A stretch of 64,000 nucleotides of DNA from Yokenella regensburgei ATCC 49455 (GCF_000735455.1 NZ_JMPS01000071.1:1-64000); one strand, 5' to 3'. Positions 28,624 to 37,845 are shown, counted from the first letter of the stretch. Notes: generated by a model not told the origin, from the letters alone. Numbers and translations: made by a program.

Positions 28624-30038
28624 GATGTGCTCTCCGTGGCGCCGAGTAGAAACTCGCCATGTACCGGGTGCCAGTCGCTGAATGGGCGAGGGCGGCCATA
28701 GAGGAATCCCTGCGCCTGCTGACAACCCATCGACTGCAGCTTTTTGCCCATCTCTTCGGTTTCAATGCCTTCAGCGACCAGCGGTACTTTGAAACTGCGC
28801 GACAGGCCCAGCACCGAAGAGACCACCGCTTCACTTTTGCGATCGTGCAGAATATCTTTCACAAACTCACGGTCAATTTTGAGGCAGTCGAACGGCAGGG
28901 TATGCAGCCATGACAGGCTGGAAAAGCCGGAACCAAAGTCGTCTATCGCCACGTAAATTCCCTGCTCGCGCAGATTTGCCAACAGGCGGGCCGCTTTGCC
29001 ATCATCCTCCAGCAGCACGCTTTCGGTGAGCTCAAGGCAAAAATGGTGGTTATCAAGCTCAAAGCGGCGCAGCGTTGCCAGCAGGTGGCTTGAGAAATCC
29101 GGCTGCTTGAGCTGAATGGCCGAGACGTTGACGTGCAGGCGGAAATCCGCCGGCGCACCGCGGGCGATGAACGCCGCCAGTTCCTGGCAGGCCGTTTCAA
29201 TGATCCAGCGCCCCATCGGGACGATCATGCCAGATTTCTCCGCGAGGGCGATGAATTTACCCGGGGGCACATAGCCGATAGCCTCGTTTTCCCAGCGGAT
29301 CAGGCATTCTCCTTCGTGGCAGTGAGAGCTGTCGTTCAGGGCGATAATCGGTTGCAGCACGAGGTGGTACTCTTCGTTCTGAATGGCATCGCGCATTTTT
29401 TCATGCAACGTATAGTTGGCCAGGGCTTCGTCACGCATCGGTTGCGAAAAGAGTTGCGCTACCGCATTTCCGTGGGAACGAGCGTTATGTAACGCAATGC
29501 CAGCATTCTGAACAATATCGCTGATAGTCGCGGGCGTAATATTTTCATGAACCAGACCAGCATTGCCGCTGAATATATGTCCGTGCGTGCGGGGACATTC
29601 CCGATTACTGATATCGAGAAATAAAGATTCGATTTTTTTAAGCGTCAATGTAATACAGGATATATCCTGCATTGCAGGTAATACGACCAGTAATTTATCC
29701 GTACGCTCGCGACAAATAAGCGTTCCTGGTGGTAGCAAGGCGCTGAGCGTCTGCGCGGCACTGCGCATTAACGCTCCGGCATATTCCCGCCCCAGAGTGT
29801 TGGTAATAGAGGCGTGATTGCTGATATGCACCAGCGCCAGCAGATTACGATTTTCAAACAGCGCATGCTTTTTGACTAACCCGGTATAAGTTGGCAGCCC
29901 GGTCTCGCTATCTTTATCCAGCCGGGGGCGGAAGAACTTAATCAGCAGGGTAGTTATCATTAGCCAGACCAGCAGCGCGATCGCACAGGCTCGCTCCAGC
30001 AGCAGCGGATTATAGAGAAATTGACAAAGACTATTCAT
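28620..30038 (-). CDS. EAL-domain c-di-GMP phosphodiesterase with degenerate GGDEF
   Basis: A 472-residue inner-membrane protein: one or two N-terminal helices (about 13-35), a degenerate GGDEF domain (about 42-195, with ERTDK where GGDEF should be) and an EAL domain (about 205-455). Catalytic residues look intact: Glu244 (ECL in place of EAL), Asn304 (NVSA), Glu336 (ELTES), Asp366-Asp367 (DDFGSG), Lys387 (KID) and Glu423 (EGIE). It should hydrolyse c-di-GMP. It is the upstream partner of the diguanylate cyclase and overlaps its start by four bases, so synthesis and breakdown are coupled. Confidence 0.9.
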   Translation of the reverse strand: MNSLCQFLYNPLLLERACAIALLVWLMITTLLIKFFRPRLDKDSETGLPTYTGLVKKHALFENRNLLALVHISNHASITNTLGREYAGALMRSAAQTLSALLPPGTLICRERTDKLLVVLPAMQDISCITLTLKKIESLFLDISNRECPRTHGHIFSGNAGLVHENITPATISDIVQNAGIALHNARSHGNAVAQLFSQPMRDEALANYTLHEKMRDAIQNEEYHLVLQPIIALNDSSHCHEGECLIRWENEAIGYVPPGKFIALAEKSGMIVPMGRWIIETACQELAAFIARGAPADFRLHVNVSAIQLKQPDFSSHLLATLRRFELDNHHFCLELTESVLLEDDGKAARLLANLREQGIYVAIDDFGSGFSSLSWLHTLPFDCLKIDREFVKDILHDRKSEAVVSSVLGLSRSFKVPLVAEGIETEEMGKKLQSMGCQQAQGFLYGRPRPFSDWHPVHGEFLLGATESTS

Positions 30039-30401
30039 AAGTAATATTAACGAGTCGGGTGCGGACAGGATTGTCCGGGTACCAAAAAGCAGGGCTTTTA
30101 TTTACGGTAACAGGCATGCCAGGCGGGGAATGAACAAAAAGTGGCGTTGAATATTTAATATTAAATCATTAGTTCTGAATGGTTGATGAAATTTAATTTT
30201 AAATTAGCTAATGATTGAACCTGATCGTTAAGGCGGTATTCTGCCTCCCTCTATTTCTGGCGCGAATTCGGCGTCATCTGACCGTTGTTTTCATAATCGC
30301 TCCTGTAACTAGCTGAAAAAATTACGAGTTGTTTGTTGGCGTGATTCGTCATTCGCCACAATACTTGGTGGGCACGATTTTGAAAACTTATCGAGGCTTG
30401 C
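30039..30401. other. Divergent intergenic region
   Basis: No gene is seen in 363 bases between the EAL gene and the alkylsulfatase gene. It is AT-rich at 30110-30230. A GAGG about nine bases before the sulfatase ATG is its ribosome site. Confidence 0.4.
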
Positions 30402-32378
30402 ATGAAATTAAAAAAGATAGTCGGTTATCTGGCCCTGGCCGGTTTGTTAAGTAGCTCTACGTTTTCCGTTTTCGCGCAGGAAGCTGCGAAAGATGCCACC
30501 TCTGCCACCAAATCTGCTAACGACGCACTATATAGCCAGCTGCCGTTTAGCGACAACACTGATTTCACCAATGCCCACAAAGGTTTTATCGCGCCTCTTC
30601 CCACGGAGGTGATTAAAGGTGAGAAGGGAAATGTGGTCTGGGATCCGCAAAAATATGCGTTTATCAAAGAAGGTGATAAATCGCCGGACTCCGTTAACCC
30701 CAGCCTCTGGCGCCAGGCGCAGCTGATTAATATTAGCGGCCTGTTTGAAGTGACCGACGGCGTTTATCAGATCCGCAACCTTGACCTTTCGAACATGACC
30801 ATTATCGAGGGTAAAGAGGGGATCACCGTGGTTGACCCGCTGGTTTCTGCCGAAACGGCGAAAGTGGGGATGGATCTCTATTACAAAAACCGGGGTAAGA
30901 AACCGGTGGTGGCGGTGATTTATACCCACAGCCACGTTGACCATTACGGCGGCGTGCGCGGTGTGGTTGACGAAGCCGACGTCAAATCTGGCAAAGTGAA
31001 AGTCTATGCGCCAGCCGGATTCATGGAAGAGGCGGTTTCAGAGAACATCATGGCCGGTAACGTCATGAGCCGCCGTGCCAGCTATATGTACGGCAACCTG
31101 CTGCAGCCGGACAATAAAGGTCAGGTCGGCGCCGGGCTCGGCACCACGACCTCTGCCGGTACGGTAACGCTGATTGCACCGACCAACTACATCACCAAAA
31201 CCGGGCAGAAAGAGGTTATTGACGGCCTGACCTACGACTTCCTGATGGCACCGGGCTCTGAAGCACCGTCCGAAATGCTCTGGTACGTTGAAGAGAAGAA
31301 GATGATCGAAGCGGCAGAGGATGTAACCCACACTCTGCACAACACCTACTCGCTGCGTGGTGCGAAAATCCGCGATCCGCTGGCATGGTCGAAATATATC
31401 AACGCCGCCATCGACCGCTGGGGTGACAAGGCCGAAATCATTATGGCCCAGCACCACTGGCCGACCTGGGGTAATGAGAACGTGGTCAAGCTGATGAAGA
31501 GCCAGCGTGACATGTACCGTTACATCAACGACCAGACGCTGCGCATGGCGAACATGGGTATGACGCGCGACGAAATTGCCGCTGACTTCAAGCTGCCTTC
31601 TGGCCTTGCTAATTCGTGGGCGAGCCGCGGTTATTACGGTTCAGTTAGCCACGATGTGAAGGCGACCTACGTGCTGTATCTTGGCTGGTTCGACGGCAAC
31701 CCGGCGACCCTCGACGAGCTGCCGCCGGTCGATGCGGCGAAGAAGTACGTCGATTACATGGGCGGTGCCGACAACATCCTCAAAAAAGCGAAAGCGGATT
31801 TCGATCAGGGGAACTATCGCTGGGTTGCGCAGGTGGTCAGCAAAGTGGTGTTCGCGGATCCGGAAAACAAAGCGGCCCGCAATCTGGAAGCCGACGCGCT
31901 GGAACAGCTGGGTTATCAGGCAGAATCTGGCCCATGGCGTAACTTCTACCTGACCGGTGCGCAGGAGCTGCGTGACGGCGTGCAGAAGCTGCCAACGCCG
32001 AATACCGCAAGCCCGGATACGGTGCGTGCGATGTCACCTGAGATGTTCTTCGATTATCTCGGCGTGCATATTAACGGTGAGAAAGCGGCCGACGCCAAAG
32101 CGGTGTTTAACGTGGATCTCGGCAGCGACGGCGGGAAGTACAAGCTGGAGCTGGAAAACGGGGTGCTGAACCACACCGCCAACGCGCAGGCGAAAGACGC
32201 CGATGCCACCATCGTGCTGAATCGCGATACGCTGAACAAGATTATCCTCAAAGAGGTCACGCTGAAGCAGGCTGAAGAGAAAGGGGATGTGAAAGTCACC
32301 GGCGATGGTGCGAAACTCAACGATATGCTGGGCTATATGGACAAGTTTGAATTCTGGTTCAACATTGTTACGCCATAA
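30402..32378 (+). CDS. Periplasmic alkylsulfatase (SdsA1/YjcS family)
   Basis: A 658-residue exported enzyme. The signal peptide ends near residue 25 (SVFAQEAA). The metallo-beta-lactamase domain has THSHVDHYGG at 175-184, the zinc motif, followed by DVTHTLHNTY and MAQHHWPTWGN. The C-terminal SCP2-like domain (about 535-655) is typical of SDS-hydrolysing alkylsulfatases, which cleave primary alkyl sulfates to alcohols and sulfate. It is similar in length to E. coli YjcS but not close enough to call the orthologue. An intrinsic terminator follows, so it is transcribed alone. Confidence 0.9.
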   Translation: MKLKKIVGYLALAGLLSSSTFSVFAQEAAKDATSATKSANDALYSQLPFSDNTDFTNAHKGFIAPLPTEVIKGEKGNVVWDPQKYAFIKEGDKSPDSVNPSLWRQAQLINISGLFEVTDGVYQIRNLDLSNMTIIEGKEGITVVDPLVSAETAKVGMDLYYKNRGKKPVVAVIYTHSHVDHYGGVRGVVDEADVKSGKVKVYAPAGFMEEAVSENIMAGNVMSRRASYMYGNLLQPDNKGQVGAGLGTTTSAGTVTLIAPTNYITKTGQKEVIDGLTYDFLMAPGSEAPSEMLWYVEEKKMIEAAEDVTHTLHNTYSLRGAKIRDPLAWSKYINAAIDRWGDKAEIIMAQHHWPTWGNENVVKLMKSQRDMYRYINDQTLRMANMGMTRDEIAADFKLPSGLANSWASRGYYGSVSHDVKATYVLYLGWFDGNPATLDELPPVDAAKKYVDYMGGADNILKKAKADFDQGNYRWVAQVVSKVVFADPENKAARNLEADALEQLGYQAESGPWRNFYLTGAQELRDGVQKLPTPNTASPDTVRAMSPEMFFDYLGVHINGEKAADAKAVFNVDLGSDGGKYKLELENGVLNHTANAQAKDADATIVLNRDTLNKIILKEVTLKQAEEKGDVKVTGDGAKLNDMLGYMDKFEFWFNIVTP

Positions 32379-32385
32379 ACCAATC

Positions 32386-32416
32386 ACCGGTGCCTGTTCA
32401 GGCACCGGTTTTTTTA
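32386..32416 (+). terminator. Intrinsic terminator of the alkylsulfatase gene
   Basis: ACCGGTGCCT and AGGCACCGGT form a ten-base stem with a short loop, followed by seven U. It lies seven bases after the stop. Confidence 0.9.
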
Positions 32417-32557
32417 TTAGATCTTGCAGGCGTCGCCGCAGTCGTCATCGGCAATGATGGCCTGCGCTTTTTTGTCGGCATCTTCCAGACGTTCTGCATT
32501 GCGTTCTTCTGCTTCATCCAGCCCATCAAATACCAGTTTGTCGAGATCGATTTCCAT
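32417..32557 (-). CDS. Small acidic protein of 46 residues, unknown function
   Basis: A short frame read from ATG at 32557 with a good Shine-Dalgarno (CAGGTG) seven bases upstream. It begins MEIDLDKLVFDGLDEAEERN, has a predicted amphipathic helix (about 11-36) rich in Glu, Asp and Lys, and ends IADDDCGDACKI with two cysteines at 40 and 44. There is no signal peptide or membrane segment. The tidy start, acidic bias and CxxxC tail argue for a real gene; I do not recognise it. A longer frame overlaps it but has no such features. Confidence 0.65.
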   Translation of the reverse strand: MEIDLDKLVFDGLDEAEERNAERLEDADKKAQAIIADDDCGDACKI

Positions 32558-32710
32558 TTTTCACCTGCTGTCTTTCGTTTATACGTCGTCTCAGTATAGG
32601 GCAAAGAGGCGCTGTGCAGACAGTGCGTTACGTGCGACTTACGTTCGGGTGAAAGAACGCCAGAGCTGGTCTATTCTGAATCAGAGCATTTTGCCCGACG
32701 AGACAATGAT

Positions 32711-33826
32711 ATGAGAGGGACGGTACTGGCGCTGTGTCTGCTTGCCTGGCAGGTAGAGGCGGCAGGACTTATCGATCCGCAGGACGGAATGCTCGATATG
32801 AGCACGTATCTGCGGGATAACCGTTATGGTTTTTTGCCCGTGCCGGTTGTGATAACGGAACCTGCGGTGGGCTACGGTGGCGGGTTGTTTGGTCTGTTTC
32901 TTCATGGCGAGGGCAAAGAGCAAGCCGGGCGCTTTATTCCGCCGGATATCAGCGTGTTGGGCGGCGGCGGTACGCAGAACGGTACCTGGTTCGTTGGCGG
33001 CGGACACCGGCACACGTGGCAGGACGATCATATTCGCTATCTGGTGGGAGCCGGTTACGCCAACGTCAATCTGGATATCTACTCCGGCGATCTCGCGGGC
33101 TTCGCGAATGATAAAGCGATTAATACCGAAACGCGCGGCTACGGGGGGATGCAAAAGCTGTTGTTTCGGGTGGCGGATTCTCCGGTGTTTCTCGGCGCGT
33201 CGCAGTTCTGGGCGCGGATGGATATTTCGGCACAGGATAACCCGCTGCTCAATCGCCTCTGGCAGCAAACGCTGGGCGAAACCAGCACGACTTCGGCATT
33301 TGGCCTTAACGCCGAATATGACACCACGGATAACTATTTCTGGCCGCAGAAGGGGCTATCGCTCAACGCCGAGTACCAGTTTTACGGCCATGCTCTGGGC
33401 GGCGATTTTCGTTACAACCTGCTGACGCTCGAAGGAAAGTATTTCCTGCCGCTCGCCGCCGACTGGACGCTGGCGCTGGCGGGGGAATATCAAAACTTGT
33501 CGAACCCGAGTGCGCATTTACCGCCGACGGCGCGTCCTTTTATCGATATGCGCGGTATTGCCAAATACCGCTATCAGGGTAATGCGGTGAGCACCGTGCA
33601 GGCCCAGCTTGCCTGGGAAGTTAACCCGCGCTGGGTGGTGCAGGGATTTGTCGGGGCGGGTAGCGCCGCCGACAGTACACAGGAGCTTTACAACAACACC
33701 CGATTAGCCTGGGGGAGCGGTTTTCGCTATCTGATAGCGCGCGAATATGGCTTACGAACGGGTATAGATGTCGCCTTCAGCGAACATACGCAGGCGGTCT
33801 ATTTTAACGTGGGCTCCGGGCTGTAA
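32711..33826 (+). CDS. Outer membrane beta-barrel protein, BamA/surface-antigen type without POTRA
   Basis: A 371-residue exported protein (signal peptide ending near residue 18, QVEAAG). Mature chain opens with a short linker, PVPVVITEPAVGYGGGLFGL, then repeated amphipathic beta strands. EYDTTDNYFWPQKGLSLNAE near residue 217 is the characteristic Omp85 barrel motif. No POTRA domains precede the barrel, so it is not a BamA or TamA. It is first of a run of four genes whose products are all exported; the next gene starts 28 bases on. Confidence 0.75.
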   Translation: MRGTVLALCLLAWQVEAAGLIDPQDGMLDMSTYLRDNRYGFLPVPVVITEPAVGYGGGLFGLFLHGEGKEQAGRFIPPDISVLGGGGTQNGTWFVGGGHRHTWQDDHIRYLVGAGYANVNLDIYSGDLAGFANDKAINTETRGYGGMQKLLFRVADSPVFLGASQFWARMDISAQDNPLLNRLWQQTLGETSTTSAFGLNAEYDTTDNYFWPQKGLSLNAEYQFYGHALGGDFRYNLLTLEGKYFLPLAADWTLALAGEYQNLSNPSAHLPPTARPFIDMRGIAKYRYQGNAVSTVQAQLAWEVNPRWVVQGFVGAGSAADSTQELYNNTRLAWGSGFRYLIAREYGLRTGIDVAFSEHTQAVYFNVGSGL

Positions 33827-33854
33827 GGGAGCGAGACAGAAGGGCAAAAAAATA

Positions 33855-34790
33855 ATGAGATGGCATGCCACACTGGTACCGCTGCTGCTGGTTTCAACCG
33901 CGGCTTTTGCCGATGACAGCGACAGTACGTTTCCCATCTGGGGGGATGAAGCCCGGGCGCGCGGTTACACGCTCCCGCTGCCGTTCGGCGCCAACCTGAG
34001 TTATATGAATATCCGCCAGGATGTGAACGTCGACAGCATCAGTTTCTCTGGCCTGATGCTGGGAAGTCATCCTATTCCATCTTCCATGTTTATCATCGAT
34101 GCCGGACATACGCGGGAATCGAGCAAAACGGAAAACCTGCGCCTCGACATGTGGGTTTTCCCGTTTCTTAACGTCTATGGTCTGGTGGGGCATACGCGCG
34201 GTTCATCAATTTCTAACGTGTCGGTGAACAGCGATCCCAGCCAGTATAACGGCCTGGATCGCCTTATCTCCGGCGCCGTGCACCAGCTCTATCAGAGCGG
34301 ACAGCTGCAGGACATTGATTTTAAACTCGATTTTAAAGGGGTGACCTGGGGTTCTGGTTTTACCCTCGCCGGGGGCTATCAGAACTGGTTTGCCCTGGTG
34401 GATACCAACTACACCCGTACCGATTTTGACATTCTCGATGGCAGTATCTCTGCGTTGACGGTGTCGCCGCGCGTGGGTTATCGCTTTGCGTTTGACGGGC
34501 CTGCCGGGCCTTCGCATCTTGGTATCTGGATAGGCAGTATGTATCAGGACGTGCAGCAGGAATTTAAAGGCAGCCTTTCCGATTTACAGATGCCCGCCGA
34601 GCTGCAGCCGCTTATCAACGCCGTGGATCAGAACGGTGATGGACGCTTTTCAGTTAAGCAGCATCTGACATCCCCGTGGAACATGCTGGTGGGAGCGCAG
34701 TACGAAATCACGCAGAACTTCAACGTGCTGACGGAAATCGGCTTCAAAGAGCGCAACAGTTTCTTTATTGCAGGTGAGTATCGCTTCTGA
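33855..34790 (+). CDS. Predicted outer membrane protein, unknown family
   Basis: A 311-residue exported protein with signal peptide ending at AAFADDS. The rest is glycine- and aromatic-rich beta sequence ending in Phe (FIAGEYRF), typical of an outer membrane barrel. DQNGDGRFS near residue 261 resembles a calcium-binding EF-hand loop, unusual in a barrel loop. The start at 33855 gives the signal peptide; a longer open frame begins inside the preceding gene. Its stop shares one base with the next start (TGATG). I do not recognise the family. Confidence 0.7.
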   Translation: MRWHATLVPLLLVSTAAFADDSDSTFPIWGDEARARGYTLPLPFGANLSYMNIRQDVNVDSISFSGLMLGSHPIPSSMFIIDAGHTRESSKTENLRLDMWVFPFLNVYGLVGHTRGSSISNVSVNSDPSQYNGLDRLISGAVHQLYQSGQLQDIDFKLDFKGVTWGSGFTLAGGYQNWFALVDTNYTRTDFDILDGSISALTVSPRVGYRFAFDGPAGPSHLGIWIGSMYQDVQQEFKGSLSDLQMPAELQPLINAVDQNGDGRFSVKQHLTSPWNMLVGAQYEITQNFNVLTEIGFKERNSFFIAGEYRF

Positions 34791-35920
34791 TGAGAGCCTG
34801 GCATGGCGTGCTCGCCGTGGTTCTGGCCGGTACCGCGGTGCCGGTAAATGCGCTATTACCCGACAGAAAAACGATTGATGAACTGCTGGCCGGGCTGGGG
34901 GCGGATAATAAGTACGATCCGGCAAAAGGTATCGACTGGAGCGTACTGCCGGGGCCTTTTTATACGCCTGAACTGAAGGTCGGTCTGGGGATGGCGGTTG
35001 CGGGGCTCTATCGGGTTAATCCGCTGGATACCACCACGCAGAACTCCTCCATTTCGTTCTCCGGCTTTGTCAGTACCAGCGGGGCGCTGGGCCTCGGTTT
35101 CAAAAACTATACTTTTTTCACTGACGACAAATGGCGACTGTTTGTTGAAGGTAACGTCAATAAGATCCCCACCGGTTTCTGGGGGATTGGTTATGATGCT
35201 GCCCAGGGCGATGAGCAAAAGTACACCAACAACTCGCTGCGGGTGCACCCGATGCTGTTGCGCGAGCTGGCGGATAACTGGTACGCCGGGGTGGGCTGGG
35301 ATTTTTCCGCCATGAGCGCGAGCGTTGATGATCCTCATCCCGGGGATAACTTCTCACGCTATGGGGCACAAACCTCGCCGGTGGCATCCGGCATGGCCTT
35401 CAGCGCCAGCTACGATACACGTGACGTTGTCACTCGTCCGCAGCACGGGCAATACTTCAGCGCGAAATATACCTGGTTTGATCCGGCGCTGGGCTCAGAC
35501 AGCCATTTCAGCGCAACCGAATTGCAATACAACTATTACCATCCCATGAGCGAAAGCGAGGTGCTGGCGTTCGATCTGTGGGGGCGTTTTACTGAGGGTG
35601 ATGTGCCCTGGGACCGACTGTCTATGGCGGGAGACGATCAGCGCCTGCGCGGTTATTACCAGGGGCGCTATCGCGACAACGATGTGGTCAGTGGGCAGGT
35701 GGAGTATCGTAAAAAACTGAGCTGGCGCCACGGATATGTGCTGTGGCTGGGAGCGGGGGCGCTGGGTGATTCACCGGGGGATCTCAGTCATCATCCGCTT
35801 TTGCCTACGGTGGGCGCGGGCTATCGTTTTGAGGTGAAGCCAGCGATGAATATTCGACTGGATCTTGGCATTGGTAAAGAGAGTGCGGGTTTTTATTTTC
35901 AGGTGGCGGAGGCGTTTTGA
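34790..35920 (+). CDS. Second Omp85/surface-antigen-type beta-barrel protein
   Basis: A 376-residue exported protein (signal peptide ending near residue 21, VPVNALLP). SYDTRDVVTRPQHGQYFSAK near residue 203 is the same Omp85-type barrel motif as in the first gene of the run, and the chain ends in Phe (FQVAEAF). It lacks POTRA domains. So the cluster encodes two related but divergent barrels flanking a third unrelated one. The start overlaps the preceding stop by one base and its stop directly abuts the DUF4056 gene. Confidence 0.75.
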   Translation: MRAWHGVLAVVLAGTAVPVNALLPDRKTIDELLAGLGADNKYDPAKGIDWSVLPGPFYTPELKVGLGMAVAGLYRVNPLDTTTQNSSISFSGFVSTSGALGLGFKNYTFFTDDKWRLFVEGNVNKIPTGFWGIGYDAAQGDEQKYTNNSLRVHPMLLRELADNWYAGVGWDFSAMSASVDDPHPGDNFSRYGAQTSPVASGMAFSASYDTRDVVTRPQHGQYFSAKYTWFDPALGSDSHFSATELQYNYYHPMSESEVLAFDLWGRFTEGDVPWDRLSMAGDDQRLRGYYQGRYRDNDVVSGQVEYRKKLSWRHGYVLWLGAGALGDSPGDLSHHPLLPTVGAGYRFEVKPAMNIRLDLGIGKESAGFYFQVAEAF

Positions 35921-37027
35921 ATGCGTAAAGGATGGCTGGTATGGCTGATGTTTTCTACCGTGACCTGGGCTGATGACGGCGTGTTGCCGGTAGTGACGGC
36001 AAGTAAGGTGACGCCGGTGGTACAGCATGTTGCGCCGCCAGAATCACTGCGTCCTTGCTGTGCTTTCGGCTACGATCTGCAGGTGCGGGCGCTGGGCGTA
36101 CCGGTTCCGGTGTATCAGATAGGTAACGTCCTGACGCTGGACACCCTCGGCCATCATCACTATCACGACAATGCGCTGGCGGCGGTGAAAAACCTGGTGG
36201 GTTTAAGCGATGAAGCCAACGGCATTCTTTATACCCATCGCGGCGGGTTTATTGATATTGCCCATGTACGCGACACAGCCGATAACACGTTCTACCTGTT
36301 CTCACGAATCTACCCGCATCTGGGGCAGCGCTGGCGTTTGTTCTACAGCGAGGAGCTGGGAGTCAGAAGGGTTCAGCTGTTTGCCTTCACCCCTCCGGCA
36401 TCGCCGGTTGCGCGCTATACGCTGACCGCCTGGCTGGCGGGCCATCTGGCGTTTCAGCTGGCGCAGTGGCATGAAATTGCTCAGTGGTATGGTTTCCAGT
36501 CGGTACCGGGATTTTCCGAGGAGATCTCTGCGTTCTCGCCGGAAGATCTCTACTCCAATCTGCTTGGCGCGAGGCTGGCGGTGGACGTCATTTTGCAGGG
36601 CAACGTCAGAACCGTTGCCGAATTTAATCAGGCTTTTGATGTGGCGCTGAAAGAGGTGCTGGTCCGGCTGGGCATTGTCACCCGCGCGGAGACGGAAAAA
36701 GAGTTTCGCGAAGTGGATGGCGACTGGTGGAATAGCAAACGGCGTGTGCCGGATAAATTTCTGGTGCTGAAACGCAACTATAACCTGGCCGAGAACCGTG
36801 TACCGACGCCGGTACCGTTCGAGACCGCGCTGCCGTACCGGCTGACCTGGCCGTCACAGGTGGAAGGGTACAACCTCACCGAGCTTGGTGAGCTGCAAAT
36901 ATTCCCCGGCCGCGAGATGCGCGCATTACCGGTTCCCAAAACTTACTACGCGCCGCCGCAGTTCCGCACGCTCGCCGAACGGGCACAGGAGGCGGATAGC
37001 ACCCAGCTGCAGCGGATGGAAAAATAA
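35921..37027 (+). CDS. Exported DUF4056-family protein
   Basis: A 368-residue protein with signal peptide ending near residue 17 (TVTWADDG). LRPCCAFGYDL (residues 43-53) is the hallmark of DUF4056 as I recall it. Histidine- and acid-rich stretches follow: HHHYHDN (78-84), THRGGFIDIAH (105-115) and HEIAQWYG (184-191), the last resembling a zinc-hydrolase HExxx motif, then EISAFSPEDLYSN. A periplasmic metal-dependent enzyme is possible but unproven. It starts directly after the third barrel gene's stop. Confidence 0.75.
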   Translation: MRKGWLVWLMFSTVTWADDGVLPVVTASKVTPVVQHVAPPESLRPCCAFGYDLQVRALGVPVPVYQIGNVLTLDTLGHHHYHDNALAAVKNLVGLSDEANGILYTHRGGFIDIAHVRDTADNTFYLFSRIYPHLGQRWRLFYSEELGVRRVQLFAFTPPASPVARYTLTAWLAGHLAFQLAQWHEIAQWYGFQSVPGFSEEISAFSPEDLYSNLLGARLAVDVILQGNVRTVAEFNQAFDVALKEVLVRLGIVTRAETEKEFREVDGDWWNSKRRVPDKFLVLKRNYNLAENRVPTPVPFETALPYRLTWPSQVEGYNLTELGELQIFPGREMRALPVPKTYYAPPQFRTLAERAQEADSTQLQRMEK

Positions 37028-37036
37028 GGAGTCGTG

Positions 37037-37828
37037 ATGATCACACTATGTAACGCATGCGGAACGTCCTATGACACCGCGAACGGGCGGGTGGAACACT
37101 CCAAAATCTGTGAGGATGAAAGGCAATACGTGCCGGTTAGCGGCCAGGCGTGGATAACCCCGGAGGCGCTTGCGGCTAACCATTCGAACATCTGGCGACA
37201 GCTTGAGCCACAGCTTTTCAGTATTCGAACGGAGCCGACGTTTGCTATCAATCAGCGCGCGATACTGCTGAGAACCCCCGAGGGCAATGTACTGTGGGAC
37301 TGCGTCGCCAATCTTGACCCGGCAACCCGGACGCTGGTGGCGGCGCTTGGCGGCTTAAGCGCTATCGCCATTTCTCATCCGCACTATTACACCACCATGC
37401 AGGACTGGGCGAGAACCTTCAATGCCCCTGTGTATCTGCACGCCAATGACCGTGAATGGGTGATGCGCAGCAGCCCGGCTATTCGCTTCTGGGAAGGCGA
37501 TTCACTGCAGATCCTGCCTGATGTTCGTCTGTTACGCCTGGGAGGACACTTCCCCGGAGGAACCGTGCTCCACTGGCGTGAAGGGAGTGGTGTTATTCTT
37601 GCGGGCGACATCGTGCAGGTGACGCCGGGGGCTGATGCGGTTTCGTTTATGTGGAGCTATCCGAATATGCTGCCGCTGGCGGCGAAAACCGTGGAAGGGG
37701 TGATCCAACGTTTGCAGGATGTGCCGTTTGGCCGGCTTTATGGCGCTTTTGCGTGGCAAAACATAACCGAGCGGGCGGACGAAATTGTCCAGCAATCAGG
37801 GAAGCGGTATATCGCGTGTCTGAGGTAA
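37037..37828 (+). CDS. Metallo-beta-lactamase-fold protein with an N-terminal zinc-finger-like motif
   Basis: A 263-residue cytosolic protein. Residues 5-25 give C-x2-C-x12-H-x3-C, a zinc-finger-like pattern. The MBL-fold domain (about 55-255) has SHPHYYTTM at 113-121 where an active enzyme has HxHxDH, then LGGHFPGG (His171) and LAGDIVQ (Asp191). So one histidine and the aspartate of the first motif are replaced by tyrosines while later ligands remain. It begins nine bases after the DUF4056 gene with AAGGAG, so it is likely the last gene of that transcript. Confidence 0.8.
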   Translation: MITLCNACGTSYDTANGRVEHSKICEDERQYVPVSGQAWITPEALAANHSNIWRQLEPQLFSIRTEPTFAINQRAILLRTPEGNVLWDCVANLDPATRTLVAALGGLSAIAISHPHYYTTMQDWARTFNAPVYLHANDREWVMRSSPAIRFWEGDSLQILPDVRLLRLGGHFPGGTVLHWREGSGVILAGDIVQVTPGADAVSFMWSYPNMLPLAAKTVEGVIQRLQDVPFGRLYGAFAWQNITERADEIVQQSGKRYIACLR

Positions 37829-37845
37829 AACCAGGGGAGAAAAGG

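Noticed and set aside
32398..32604. A 68-codon minus-strand frame overlapping the small acidic protein gene
   Set aside because: Its product is a basic, low-information sequence without a ribosome site, while the overlapping 46-codon frame has a good one and a coherent acidic composition.
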